Shown piece by piece: positions 46,123 to 55,629 of a stretch of DNA of 64,000 bases. Within the stretch, counting starts at the first letter, position 1. Each line of letters begins with the position of its first letter. The translations under genes were made by a program, and so were the position numbers. The stretch spans positions 4,843,001 to 4,907,000 of the forward strand of contig NZ_JAUSVK010000001.1 in NCBI RefSeq assembly GCF_030814655.1, written 5' to 3'. Source of the DNA: Labrys monachus (GTDB lineage: Bacteria; Pseudomonadota; Alphaproteobacteria; Rhizobiales; Labraceae). The notes under the pieces were generated by a model that had not been told where the DNA came from, ran no database searches, and saw only the letters and a program-made list of their open reading frames with translations.

Positions 46123-46746
46123 ATGCTGAGAATCCTGGGAAAGGCGTCCTCGATCAATGTCCGCAAGGTGCTGTGGACCTGCGATGAAATCGGCCTGCGC
46201 TATCGGCGCGAGGATTGGGGCAGCGGCTATGCCTCCACGCATGCGCCGGCGTTCCTCGCGCTGAATCCCAACGGGCAGGTGCCGGTGATCGAGGACGACA
46301 ACGGCGTCCTGTGGGAATCCAACACCATCTGCCGCTATCTTGCCGGCGAATATGGCCGGGCGGACCTCCTGCCCTCGGCGCCCGCCCGGCGGGCGCGCGT
46401 CGAGCAATGGATGGACTGGCAGGCGAGCGAGCTCAATGTCGCCTGGCGCTACGCGTTCAACGCCATCGTGCGCCGCGACCCCGCCTATGGCGACCCGGCC
46501 CTGGTCGAGGCCGGCACGCGGGAATGGAACGGCAAGATCGGCATTCTCGACAGGCAGCTCGCCGCCACCGGCGCCTTCGCAGCCGGCGACACCTTCACGC
46601 TTGCGGATGTCGTGCTCGGCCTGTCCGTCAACCGCTGGCTGATGACGCCGCTGGAACGGCCGCATTATCCGGCCGTGATCGCCTACTACCAGCGTCTCAG
46701 CGAACGCCCGGCCTTCCTGGCGCATGGTCGGAACGGCCTGCCGTGA
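46123..46746 (+). CDS. Glutathione S-transferase family protein
   Basis: This 207-residue protein has an N-terminal thioredoxin-fold GST domain (KASSINVRKVLWTCDEIG with a likely catalytic Ser near residue 10, NPNGQVPVIEDD, LWESNTICRYLA) and an all-helical C-terminal domain (GDTFTLADVVLG). It lies 40 bp after hemF on the same strand. The substrate is unknown. Confidence 0.9.
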   Translation: MLRILGKASSINVRKVLWTCDEIGLRYRREDWGSGYASTHAPAFLALNPNGQVPVIEDDNGVLWESNTICRYLAGEYGRADLLPSAPARRARVEQWMDWQASELNVAWRYAFNAIVRRDPAYGDPALVEAGTREWNGKIGILDRQLAATGAFAAGDTFTLADVVLGLSVNRWLMTPLERPHYPAVIAYYQRLSERPAFLAHGRNGLP

Positions 46747-46828
46747 CCGGCAGCAGGGCACTGGCGGGGGCCCCGCGCGGGGCTATCGGCACGTCGCACG
46801 CCCGACCGCAGCGCAAGGAAAACAGCCG

Positions 46829-47389
46829 ATGCCGAAAGACGATCGCACCAGGATCATCCGCAGCCGGACGCCGGAATCCGCGGCCATGCTGGCGAACGTC
46901 AAACGAGCGATGGCGATCACCGCCGCCCTCAACCGTCTGACGTTCGACGACGCCGACGAAATTCGGGCCTTGTTCAGCGAGCTCATCGGCAAGACGGTGG
47001 ACGAGAGCTTTTTGCTGATTCCTCCATTTTACACCGCCGGCGGGAACGAGATCCGCGTCGGTCGTAACGTCTTCATCAATCAGAACTGCACTTTCTACGA
47101 CCTCGGCGGCCTCGACATCGCGGACGATGTGATGATCGGGCCGAATGTGAGCCTCATCACGACGGGCCATCCCCTCGAGCCGTCGCAGCGACGCGCCGCC
47201 ACGATCGGAAAGCCCATTGCGATCGGGAAAAACGTGTGGATCGCAACCGGCGCGACGATCATCGGCGGCGTGACGGTCGGCGAGAACGCGGTCGTCGCCG
47301 CGGGTTCGGTCGTCACCAAGGACGTTCCCCCCAATAGCCTCGTCGGAGGAAATCCGGCACGGTTCATTCGCCCGATCGGCGACGACTGA
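46829..47389 (+). CDS. Maltose/galactoside O-acetyltransferase-type hexapeptide protein
   Basis: This 186-residue left-handed beta-helix acetyltransferase has an N-terminal Mac domain and the LacA/Maa core FINQNCTFYDLGGLDIADDV, LITTGHPLEPSQRR (with the catalytic His) and VWIATGATIIGGVTVGENAVV. It likely acetylates a sugar using acetyl-CoA. AAGGAAAA precedes ATG 46829. Its natural substrate is unknown. It follows the GST gene but may be independent. Confidence 0.88.
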   Translation: MPKDDRTRIIRSRTPESAAMLANVKRAMAITAALNRLTFDDADEIRALFSELIGKTVDESFLLIPPFYTAGGNEIRVGRNVFINQNCTFYDLGGLDIADDVMIGPNVSLITTGHPLEPSQRRAATIGKPIAIGKNVWIATGATIIGGVTVGENAVVAAGSVVTKDVPPNSLVGGNPARFIRPIGDD

Positions 47390-47510
47390 CGGAAGAGGCG
47401 CGCGGGGTTTGAACAAGCCTCGGCTGGCGACAGGTCATCGGCCGGCCTCTGCCGGCCTGACCATGGCCCCGTCGATGAAGAAATGCGTCAAAACAACAAA
47501 TCGGACAAGA

Positions 47511-47753
47511 TCAGTCGGCCGTCGGCAAATGGCGCATCGTCACGAAGATGCGCCCGTCCGGCAGTTCTTCCCAATATTCGATCTCGGTCATGTAGGCGGC
47601 CTTGGGGTAGCGTGAAAACACGTCGCGCGCCTTGGCCCGCGCTTCCTCGCGCGGCAGGGTGAAGCTCTCGCGCCGGAAGCCCGCGGAGAGGTTTCCGCGC
47701 CGTTCCGCATGTCGCTTTGCGAGCGCCCCAGGCCGGACCTCGTCGCTGCGCAT
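47511..47753 (-). CDS. Small protein of unknown function
   Basis: This 80-residue protein has no recognised domain. Its C-terminal half (LPREEARAKARDVFSRYPK, IEYWEELPDGRIFVTMRHL) has a balanced, protein-like composition and codon use similar to its neighbours. ATG 47753 is preceded by GGGGAT, and the longer frame upstream is arginine-rich shadow sequence. It is convergent with the acetyltransferase gene. I infer that it is real but cannot name a role. Confidence 0.6.
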   Translation of the reverse strand: MRSDEVRPGALAKRHAERRGNLSAGFRRESFTLPREEARAKARDVFSRYPKAAYMTEIEYWEELPDGRIFVTMRHLPTAD

Positions 47754-47985
47754 TCTGCTATCCCCGGTTGGGCTCCATCGGAAGAAAGGTCGATCCCGTC
47801 TCCGAGGTCCCAGAATAGGGTGCGGCGCGGCAAGAGTCGAATCATACCGGTCCCGTCCGGCGGCGGCAAAAAGGCCGCGGACCGGTTGGCATGCCGCGCT
47901 GGCCGTGCTCTCATGGTCCCAGCCGCTCGTCGGCCTCATCGAACGCCGACGCGGCGTCGCCAAGATCGCTCAAGGGAGTATCTGC

Positions 47986-48543
47986 ATGTCTTCCGTCAAG
48001 AAAGTCGGCGTCCTCATCGGCAGCCTGCGCAAGGGCTCCTTCAGCCGCAGGGTCGCGAATGCCGCGATCGCCCTCGCCCCGGAAAGCCTGTCCTTCACCA
48101 TCATCGAACTCGGCGGCCTGTCCTTCTTCAACCAGGATCTCGAAGCGACGCCGCCGGCCGACTGGGTTTCCTTCCGCGACGCGGTCAAGGCCTGCGACGC
48201 GATCCTGTTCGTGACGCCGGAATACAACCGCTCCATCCCCGGCGTGCTCAAGAACGCCGTCGACGTGGGCTCGCGCCCCTATGGCCAGGGCGTCCTCATC
48301 GGCAAGCCCGCTGCAGTGATCTCGACCTCGATCGGCGCGGTCGGCGGCTTCGGCTCCAACCATCATCTGCGCCAATGCCTCAGCTTCCTCAACATGCCCA
48401 CGCTCGGCCAGCCGGAAATGTATCTCGGCAATTCCGCCCAGCTCGTCGACGAGGAAGGCGAGGTGACCAGCGAAGGCACGCGCGACTATCTCACCAATTT
48501 CGGCAAGGCCTTCGCCACCTGGGTCCACAAGCCCTGGGGGTGA
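47986..48543 (+). CDS. NADPH-dependent FMN reductase
   Basis: This 185-residue flavodoxin-fold protein has VGVLIGSLRKGSFSRRVANA as the FMN phosphate loop and FVTPEYNRSIPGVLKNAVD plus STSIGAVGGFGSNHHLRQ around the flavin. It resembles ChrR/azoreductase-type quinone reductases that reduce quinones, chromate or azo dyes with NAD(P)H. AAGGGAG lies eight bases before ATG 47986. It is followed by a strong hairpin. Confidence 0.9.
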   Translation: MSSVKKVGVLIGSLRKGSFSRRVANAAIALAPESLSFTIIELGGLSFFNQDLEATPPADWVSFRDAVKACDAILFVTPEYNRSIPGVLKNAVDVGSRPYGQGVLIGKPAAVISTSIGAVGGFGSNHHLRQCLSFLNMPTLGQPEMYLGNSAQLVDEEGEVTSEGTRDYLTNFGKAFATWVHKPWG

Positions 48544-48583
48544 GCGAACCGGCCGGATAGCGCCGATGCCGCGGGGGAGACGA

Positions 48584-48613
48584 CGGACGGTCGATCACCC
48601 GATCGACCGTCCG
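48584..48613. terminator. Perfect 13-pair hairpin between convergent genes
   Basis: CGGACGGTCGATC (48584-48596), loop ACCC, GATCGACCGTCCG (48601-48613). It lies between the FMN reductase stop and the stop of the membrane protein gene. There is no T-tract, but the position suits bidirectional termination. The core GGTCGATC/GATCGACC links it to the repeats at 16747 and 61323. Confidence 0.7.
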
Positions 48614-48632
48614 GGAACGCCCCGAGGGGGGA

Positions 48633-50705
48633 CTACCGCCCCTCCCGGGTCCAGAGCATGGCGAGGCTGCCGAGCAGCAGCGCGAGACCGATCAGGCCGG
48701 CGAAGATCGGGATGGTCGAGATGCCGCGTACGACGGAAGCCTCGCTGCGCTTGAGCCCGATCCAGTCGTCGCCGCCATAGGAGGCGGCGTCATCGATCGC
48801 GCGCACCACCGGAATCGACAGTCCCGTTCCCGAGGCGAGGCGCCGCACCGTTCCGCCGGTCTGCGCCGCCAGCCCCTTCAGCCTGGCATCGGTCGAAATC
48901 AGGTCACGGAACTCGCGGGGATTGGCGGGGCCGACATTGGCGATGGCCTGCAGCGTGCCGTCGCCGGCATGCCACAGCCCCATCGCGCCGGTAGCATAGG
49001 TCCCGGTCCACAGGCCCGGCTTTTCCTGCTTCAGGACGAGACGCGCCTTCTCGCCGTTCGGCCCGGTCAGCTCGACGGGCTGCGCCTTGTCGGCCATGGT
49101 CTGGCGTTCGATGGTCAGGTCCCGGCCCTGCGCATGCGCCCGCAGCGCCTCCTCGTCGAGGTCGGGCTCCTTCATCAGCCAATGCGACAGGCGGCGCAGC
49201 AGGTCGACATGCGGCCCCCCGCCTTCATAGCCGCGGGCCCAGAGCCAGGCATGGTCGGACAGCAGCAGCGCCACGCGGCCCTTGTCCTGATGCGCCAGCA
49301 CCAGCAGCGGCGCGCCATGGGCGCCCGACATCACGGCGGTGCCGCCGCGAAGCGTCGTCTCCACGGTGGTGAACCACTCGCCCCAGGCCGGCGGGTTGCT
49401 GTTGCCGCCGGGCAGGTCGCGCGTCACCGGATGGCGCCGCCCGAGATCGGTGATCTGCGGCCGGAAAGGCTGGTAGATCACGTTGCCGGTGGGCGCCGCC
49501 GGCAGGATGTCGGCGAGCCCGGTTCCCCACAGGCTGTTGTCGGAGGCATAGTCGGCGCCGGACGCCAGCAGGATGGCGCCGCCATTGCGCACGAACTCGG
49601 TCATGTTGTCGAAATAGGCCGGCGGCAGCAGGCCCTCCTGCGCATAGCGGTCGAAGATGATCAGGTCGAAGCCGTTGATCTCCTCGTCGAACAGGCGGTG
49701 GGTCGGAAACTGGATCAGCGACAATTCATTGATCGGCGTGCCGTCCCCCTTCTGCGGCGGCCGCAGGATGGTGAAATGCACGAGGTCGACATTGGCGTCC
49801 GCCTTCAGGAGGTTGCGCCATGTGCGCTCCCCGGCGTTCGGCTCGCCGGAGATGAGCAGCACGCGCATCTTCTCGCGAATGCCCTCGACCTGCAGCACGG
49901 CCCGGTTGTTGACCTGCGACAGCTCCCCCGGCACGGCTTCGGCATCGAGCTCGACGATGTTGACGCCCGGATGGTCGATCGGCACGTCGATGGAGGAAAG
50001 CTGGCCGACCGGCACCTCCGTGCGCGCGATCTCCTCCCCGTCCCGCCGCAGGACGACGGTCGAGGTCGACGGCATGCCGGGACCGTGGTCGATGACGCGG
50101 AAGCGGATAGTGGTGGCGTGCTTGACGAGCCCGAAGCGCGGCGCCTCGACGAGGTCGATCTGGCGGTCCCTTTCGTCCGGCCGGCCGGTGATGAGGGCGT
50201 GGACCGGCGCCTTGAAGCCGAGTTCGGCGGCCTTGGCTGGCACGTCGTGGACGATGCCGTCGGTGAGCAGGATCGCGCCGCCCACCCGGTCCGGCGGAAC
50301 GTCGGACAGGGCGCTGGAGAGGGCTCCGAAGAGTTGCGTGCCGTCGGCACCGGAGCTGTCGGCGCCCGCCTCGACCACGCGGAGCTCGGTATTGCCGAGG
50401 GCCTTGATCTGCCGGGCGAGCGCATCGCGGGCGGCGTCCGTCTGCTGCGTGCGGTCGGCCAGCCCCTGCGAAGCCGAACGGTCGACGATCAGGGCGACGA
50501 CGCTCGGCAAGAAGCTTCGGTCCTCGCGCGACAGGACGGGTCCGAACAGGGCAAGGACGAAAAGCCCGAGCGCCAGGACCCGCAGCCAGGCGCCGCGGAC
50601 GCGTCCGAGCACGCCGGCCAGAGCGACCGCCGCGGCGAGAACGGTGGCGGCGGCCAGCGCGGCCCAGGGCAGCAGAGGCGCGAATTGCAGCGAGAAATCG
50701 GCCAT
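48633..50705 (-). CDS. Large membrane protein of the MoxR/DUF4159 operon
   Basis: This 690-residue protein has two N-terminal membrane segments (about residues 13-33 and 40-58), a von Willebrand-like region beginning VVALIVDRSASQGLADR, a glutamine-amidotransferase-like middle domain (FDLIIFDRYAQEG and GAILLASGADYA), and a C-terminal membrane helix (IPIFAGLIGLALLLGSLAM). This matches a conserved alphaproteobacterial protein always found beside DUF4159 genes. It overlaps its upstream neighbour by one base. Its function is unknown; a role in envelope maintenance is often suggested for MoxR clusters. Confidence 0.8.
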   Translation of the reverse strand: MADFSLQFAPLLPWAALAAATVLAAAVALAGVLGRVRGAWLRVLALGLFVLALFGPVLSREDRSFLPSVVALIVDRSASQGLADRTQQTDAARDALARQIKALGNTELRVVEAGADSSGADGTQLFGALSSALSDVPPDRVGGAILLTDGIVHDVPAKAAELGFKAPVHALITGRPDERDRQIDLVEAPRFGLVKHATTIRFRVIDHGPGMPSTSTVVLRRDGEEIARTEVPVGQLSSIDVPIDHPGVNIVELDAEAVPGELSQVNNRAVLQVEGIREKMRVLLISGEPNAGERTWRNLLKADANVDLVHFTILRPPQKGDGTPINELSLIQFPTHRLFDEEINGFDLIIFDRYAQEGLLPPAYFDNMTEFVRNGGAILLASGADYASDNSLWGTGLADILPAAPTGNVIYQPFRPQITDLGRRHPVTRDLPGGNSNPPAWGEWFTTVETTLRGGTAVMSGAHGAPLLVLAHQDKGRVALLLSDHAWLWARGYEGGGPHVDLLRRLSHWLMKEPDLDEEALRAHAQGRDLTIERQTMADKAQPVELTGPNGEKARLVLKQEKPGLWTGTYATGAMGLWHAGDGTLQAIANVGPANPREFRDLISTDARLKGLAAQTGGTVRRLASGTGLSIPVVRAIDDAASYGGDDWIGLKRSEASVVRGISTIPIFAGLIGLALLLGSLAMLWTREGR

Positions 50706-53521
50706 CAGCGCCCCAGCCTTTCGAGCAGGTCCTGCACATGGACCTGGTCGGCCTTGTAGTTGCCCGTCAGCGCGTACATCACCATGTTGACGCCCGCCCG
50801 ATAGGCGAGTTCCCTCTGGCGCTCGCTGCCGGAAGAGACCGGAAAGATCGGATTCATGTCGGGACCGACCGCCCAGGCGCCGGCGAGGTCGTTCGAGGTG
50901 ATGATGATCGGCGACACGCCGTCCCCGCCGAGCACCAGCCTGTCGCTATCCTCCGGCGTCTGCGGCGTGGCCTGCACCCAGGTTTCGCCGTTGTCGTAGC
51001 GGCCCGGGAATTTGTCCAGGAGGTAGAACGTCTTGGTCAGGACGTGCTTGGGCGGCACCGGCTCCAGTTCGGGAATGTCGAGGCTCGACAAAAGCCGCTT
51101 GAGGGCTTCGCCGGCAGGCGTCGTGCTCTGTCCGGCGTCCTGCTGCACCGCGTCGCGCGTGTCGAAGATGATGGTGCCGCCGGACTTCATGAAGGCATCG
51201 ATGCGGGCCATCGCCGCGGGTGGCGGGGGCGGAAGGTCGGGCACGACCGGCCAATAGATCAGGGCGTAGAAGGCGAGTTCGTCACGGGCGGGATCGAGCC
51301 CGACCGGCGCTCCCGGCTCCAGGGCGGTCCGTTCGGCGATATAGGCCGACAATCCCTTGAGCCCGGCGAGGCTGACATCGTCGGTTTCCTTGTCGCCGGT
51401 GACGATATAGGCGAGATGGGTCTTCAGGGCCGAGTCGAACGGCCGTGCCTGGGCTTCGGCCCGGTGGGGAGCGGCGAAGGCCAGCACCAGCGCGAGCGCG
51501 GCCGCGGTGCCAGCCCCTGCGGCCCCGCCGCCCGGCCGGCGCAGCCTCGCCCAGCCGCCGGCCATGGCGAACACGGCGAGCGCATCGATCATCAGCAGCG
51601 CGAGGGCGAGGACGAGCAGCATCGGACCGATCACGATGGGGCTCGTCCGGGCATAGGGCTGCAACTGCGCCCCGACGCCCGCCAGATCGAGCGGCTTCAG
51701 CGTGGCGTTGGGGGCCAGGGCATTGACGGCGATCAGCCCGTCGGGCGGGCCGTAGAAGCCGGGAGGATGGTCCGGCCGGCCGGTACCGGGGCGGTCGGCG
51801 CGGACGGGCTGCGCCGTGGCCGGCGGGCTCGAAAAGGCGCCGAAGCCATCGAGGGTGCGGCTCGGCGCGACAAAGACCGGCGACGCCTCGCCGGTCGCCT
51901 GCGCCTGCCCCTCGGCGCCCGGCCCGTCGCTGCCGGCCGGCGGCGCCGCATTGGCGAGGCCGACGATCCGGCGCAGCATCTCGACGAAGGTGCCGGACAG
52001 CGCGAGGTTGGACCAGGTGGTATCGGCCGTGACGTGGAACAGCACGATCATGCCCTTGCCGCGCTTTTCGGCCGTCACCAGCGGGGTTCCGTCGGCGAGG
52101 GTCGCCCAGGTCTTGCCGGGAAGATCGATGTCGGGCTCCGCCAGCAATTGGCGGGTGACGCTCACGTCGTCGGGCACAGCAAGGCCCGCAAAGGGACTGT
52201 TCTCGGCGAAGCTGCCGAGCTTCTGCGGCTTCTCCCAGGACAGGGCCCCGCCCAGGGTGCGCTCCCCGTCCCGCAGCTTGACCGGCAGCAGCCTGTCGTC
52301 GGCGGCCGCGAGGCGCGATCCGGCGAAGCGGACGAGAATGCCGCCCCCCTCGATCCAGCCCGCCAGCTTGTCCTCGGCCTCGCCGAGATTGCCGACATCG
52401 GCGAGGATCAGCATGGGCAGCTTCTGGTCGAGGAAGCGGTCGATCGCCTCGCCGGGCGAGGTTCCCTCGGCGAGCCTGACATCGGCGAAGGGCTGGAGGG
52501 CGCGCGAGAGGAAATAATTCATCGACAGCAGCGGCTGGCTGACATCCTTGTCCTGCCCCGAAACCACGCCGACGACGCGTCGGCGCCAGTTGCGGTCGAG
52601 CAACTGCACGGCGCCCGCCGAGCTCTCGCCGACGATCTCCAGCCGTGCGATGTCGTTGCGCAGGTCGACGGGCAGGTCGAAATGGGCCGAGGTCTCGCCC
52701 TTGCCGGCGGCGAAGGCGAAGGCCGCATGGCCGATCGGCAGGCCCCTCAGGTCGAGGGCACGGACGGTGCCGGCCGCCGGCCCGCCGTCACCGGCCCTGA
52801 GCACGCGGACATCGATGCCGTCGGGGGCGTTGTTCGCTCCGGCCAGGGCCAGCGCGCTATGCGCCGGATCCCGATAGATCGCCACCGGCCGCTCCCGGGC
52901 GGCGGCGGCGGCGAGCAAGGCGAGGAAGGGGCCGTCTCCCGGCCCCGCGAGCCCGTCCGAAAACCAGGCGATCTCGGCGCCGGGTTCGGCCTTGAGGAAA
53001 GCGGCGACGGCGCCGGCGAAGGCGCCCCTGTCGGCCTGCCAGGGCTCGGGCTGGAGCGCGGAGACGCGCTCGCGCAGCGCCTCGGGGCGGCTGAGCGACA
53101 GGTCGGCCACGGGATCGGCCAGCGCCGCCAGCGCCACCGGCCGGCCCGCCTGCGCCGCATTGTCGAGGGCGGCGGCGAGGATGTCCTTGCGCAGCGACCA
53201 TTGCGGCCCGGCCGCCCAGCCATTGTCGACGAGCAGCAGCAGCGGACCGCCGCGCTGGGCCGCCTCACCCGACGGACGCAGGACCGGGCCCGCCAGCATG
53301 CCGATCACCGCGGCGGCGAGCAGGAGGCGCAGCAGCACCAGCCACCAGGGCGCGCGCGCCGCCGTGCGGCGGCGGGGCGCGAGGTCGAGCAGCAGCCGCA
53401 GCGGCGGAAAATCGAATCGCTGCGGACGCGGCGGGATGAGGCGCAGCAGGAGCCAGAGCAGCGGCAGCGCCGCGAGCGCCGCCAGCATCCAGGGTGCGGT
53501 GAAGGCCAGCGATGCGATCAT
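50705..53521 (-). CDS. BatA/DUF4159-domain membrane protein
   Basis: This 938-residue protein has an N-terminal Aerotolerance/BatA domain with two membrane helices (FTAPWMLAALAALPLLWLLL and VLLRLLLAAAVIGMLAGPVL). A central VWA-like region follows, then two more helices near residue 640, and a C-terminal DUF4159 domain (THLAYIVTGDKETDDVSLAG, FMKSGGTIIFDTRDA). It overlaps the DUF58 gene by four bases and the next gene by one, so it is one operon. The function is unknown. Confidence 0.88.
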   Translation of the reverse strand: MIASLAFTAPWMLAALAALPLLWLLLRLIPPRPQRFDFPPLRLLLDLAPRRRTAARAPWWLVLLRLLLAAAVIGMLAGPVLRPSGEAAQRGGPLLLLVDNGWAAGPQWSLRKDILAAALDNAAQAGRPVALAALADPVADLSLSRPEALRERVSALQPEPWQADRGAFAGAVAAFLKAEPGAEIAWFSDGLAGPGDGPFLALLAAAAARERPVAIYRDPAHSALALAGANNAPDGIDVRVLRAGDGGPAAGTVRALDLRGLPIGHAAFAFAAGKGETSAHFDLPVDLRNDIARLEIVGESSAGAVQLLDRNWRRRVVGVVSGQDKDVSQPLLSMNYFLSRALQPFADVRLAEGTSPGEAIDRFLDQKLPMLILADVGNLGEAEDKLAGWIEGGGILVRFAGSRLAAADDRLLPVKLRDGERTLGGALSWEKPQKLGSFAENSPFAGLAVPDDVSVTRQLLAEPDIDLPGKTWATLADGTPLVTAEKRGKGMIVLFHVTADTTWSNLALSGTFVEMLRRIVGLANAAPPAGSDGPGAEGQAQATGEASPVFVAPSRTLDGFGAFSSPPATAQPVRADRPGTGRPDHPPGFYGPPDGLIAVNALAPNATLKPLDLAGVGAQLQPYARTSPIVIGPMLLVLALALLMIDALAVFAMAGGWARLRRPGGGAAGAGTAAALALVLAFAAPHRAEAQARPFDSALKTHLAYIVTGDKETDDVSLAGLKGLSAYIAERTALEPGAPVGLDPARDELAFYALIYWPVVPDLPPPPPAAMARIDAFMKSGGTIIFDTRDAVQQDAGQSTTPAGEALKRLLSSLDIPELEPVPPKHVLTKTFYLLDKFPGRYDNGETWVQATPQTPEDSDRLVLGGDGVSPIIITSNDLAGAWAVGPDMNPIFPVSSGSERQRELAYRAGVNMVMYALTGNYKADQVHVQDLLERLGR

Positions 53522-54447
53522 GCGCGTGCATCCTGGCGGAGAAGGGGATGCAAAGCGAGGATCGCCTGCGAGGCCGGCCTGTCGGTCCGGTGCAGCGTGA
53601 CGCTCCAGCCATGGCGGCGCGCGGCGTCCCGCACCGCCTCGCGATGGCCGGCGAGCCGGCTCTCATAGGCCGCCTTCAGGTCCTGGGCGCGGCCCGCCAG
53701 GAATTTCGTGCCGTTCTCGGGATCGATGAGTTCGGCGCGGCCGGCGAAGGGAAAGGTTTCCTCGACGGGATCGGCGATCATCAGGAGGTGGCCGCGCGCG
53801 TGCCGGCTGGACACGGCGGCGAGCGTCGCCGCCAGTTCGCCGGGATCGCCGAGGAAATCGCCGATCAGCACCGCTTCGCTGCGCGGCGACAGGGCCTGAC
53901 GCTCCGGCAGGCCGGTGGCAGCCGGCTCGCTCGCCAGCAGAGCGAGCGCGAGCTTCTCGACGATCGCCCGCTGCGCGGACGGGCGGACCAGGCCGATCAG
54001 GCCCACCCGTTCGCCGCCGCGCACCAGCAGCTCCGCCAGGGCGAAGCACAGGACGAGCGCGCGCTCGATCTTCGAGGCCTGCGCGAGGCTGGAGACGAGC
54101 GCCATGGAGGGCGAGCGGTCCACCCACAGCCACAGCGTGTGCGCCGCATCCCATTCATGCTCCCGCACATAGAGGCTGTCGCCCCGGGCGGAGCGGCGCC
54201 AGTCGACGCTGTCAGCCGCTTCGCCGGAGACGAAATGGCGGAACTGCCAGAAATTCTCCCCCTGCCCGGCGCGCCGCCGCCCGTGCAGGCCATGCATGGC
54301 GGTGCTGGCGACCTGCCTGGCCTCCAGCGCGAGCCGCGGCATGGCCTGTGCGAGGTCCAGCGCCGCCTGCTGGAGGCGGGCGGAGCCCGCCGCCCCGTTC
54401 GCCACCAGCCGCGTCGAGACGGCCCCGGTGCCCGTCGCCATCGTCAA
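53518..54447 (-). CDS. DUF58-domain protein
   Basis: This 309-residue protein has the DUF58 signature region GQGENFWQFRHFVSGEAADSVDWRRSARGD followed by a VWA-like fold (WLWVDRSPSMAL) with a partial MIDAS. DUF58 proteins accompany MoxR AAA ATPases. Its start overlaps the MoxR stop by four bases. It is cytoplasmic or membrane-associated; there is no clear membrane helix. Confidence 0.9.
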   Translation of the reverse strand: MTMATGTGAVSTRLVANGAAGSARLQQAALDLAQAMPRLALEARQVASTAMHGLHGRRRAGQGENFWQFRHFVSGEAADSVDWRRSARGDSLYVREHEWDAAHTLWLWVDRSPSMALVSSLAQASKIERALVLCFALAELLVRGGERVGLIGLVRPSAQRAIVEKLALALLASEPAATGLPERQALSPRSEAVLIGDFLGDPGELAATLAAVSSRHARGHLLMIADPVEETFPFAGRAELIDPENGTKFLAGRAQDLKAAYESRLAGHREAVRDAARRHGWSVTLHRTDRPASQAILALHPLLRQDARA

Positions 54448-55445
54448 CCCAGCTTGCGCGCGAGGCGCCCGATCAGGTCCTCGATCGTCTCGCCGTCGGC
54501 CCGCGCGGAGAAGCTCAGGGCCATGCGGTGTTTCAGCACCGGTTCGGCGAGCGCGGCGACGTCGTCGATGGACGGCGCGAAGCGGCCGTCGAGCAGCGCC
54601 CTCGCCCTTACCGCCAGCATCAGGGCCTGGCTGGCGCGCGGCCCCGGCCCCCAGGCGATCTTGCCAGCAAGTTCCGCCCGCTCGCCGGGCCGCGCCGAGC
54701 GGACGAGATCGAGGATGGCTTCGACGACCGATTCGCCGACCGGCAGCCGGCGCACCAGCCGCTGGGCGCCGAGCAGCTCGTCGACCGTCATCGCCGGCTT
54801 CGCCGGCGCCTCGTCGATGCCGGTGGTGAAGAGGAGGATGCGCCGCTCGTCCTCCCGATCGGGATAGGGGACGTCGATCTGCATCAGGAAGCGGTCGAGC
54901 TGCGCCTCGGGAAGCGGATAGGTCCCCTCCTGCTCGAGGGGGTTCTGCGTCGCCAGCACGTGGAACGGCTTGGGCAGGTCCTGCCGCTCGCCGGCGATGG
55001 TGACGTGATATTCCTGCATCGCCTGCAACAGCGCCGACTGGGTGCGCGGCGAGGCGCGGTTGATCTCGTCGGCCATCAGCAATTGCGCGAAGACCGGGCC
55101 GCGCACGAAGCGGAAGGAGCGCTGGCCGGTGCCGGTCTCTTCCAGCACTTCGGTGCCGAGAATGTCGGAGGGCATCAGATCGGGAGTGAACTGCACGCGC
55201 TTGGCGTCGAGGCCCAGCACGATGCCCAGCGTCTCGACCAGCTTGGTCTTGGCGAGCCCGGGAACCCCGACCAGAAGGCCGTGGCCGCCGGACAAAAGGG
55301 TGATCAGCGCACTGTCGACCACGGCGTTCTGGCCGAAAATGACCGAATGGACGGCTTCCCTCGCCTTCCCAATCAATTCTACCGTGTGTTCCGCCGATCG
55401 GATGACGGCCTCTTCGAGATTGGTCGCAGTTTCGGCGGTCATCAT
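54444..55445 (-). CDS. MoxR-family AAA ATPase
   Basis: This 333-residue MoxR ATPase has Walker A GVPGLAKTKLVETL, Walker B region LLMADEINRASPRTQSALL, sensor 1 VLATQNPLEQEGTYPLPEAQ with the Arg finger nearby, and the C-terminal lid domain. MoxR ATPases are thought to act as chaperones that load metal or cofactor into VWA-domain partners. It is the first gene of the four-gene minus-strand operon, divergent from DUF1285. Confidence 0.94.
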   Translation of the reverse strand: MMTAETATNLEEAVIRSAEHTVELIGKAREAVHSVIFGQNAVVDSALITLLSGGHGLLVGVPGLAKTKLVETLGIVLGLDAKRVQFTPDLMPSDILGTEVLEETGTGQRSFRFVRGPVFAQLLMADEINRASPRTQSALLQAMQEYHVTIAGERQDLPKPFHVLATQNPLEQEGTYPLPEAQLDRFLMQIDVPYPDREDERRILLFTTGIDEAPAKPAMTVDELLGAQRLVRRLPVGESVVEAILDLVRSARPGERAELAGKIAWGPGPRASQALMLAVRARALLDGRFAPSIDDVAALAEPVLKHRMALSFSARADGETIEDLIGRLARKLG

Positions 55446-55460
55446 GCCTCGCTCATAGGC

Positions 55461-55480
55461 GGTTCCCCCAAGCGGGAACC
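55461..55480. promoter_or_regulatory. Seven-base inverted repeat in the moxR/DUF1285 gap
   Basis: GGTTCCC (55461-55467) and GGGAACC (55474-55480) flank six bases, 16 bases upstream of the moxR start. It could be an operator for the moxR operon; no regulator is adjacent. Confidence 0.4.
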
Positions 55481-55629
55481 AGCGCGGTTATCTTGCATGA
55501 CAGGATATTAGAGACCAACTAAGGCAGGAGCGAGAGATTCCGTGCCGATTTCGCGCCCGCCTCCTTGCCGGCGGAACAATTGCCCGTGTGGTGCAGCGGC
55601 AGGGAACAGCAACGGAGCAAAGGCGAGCG

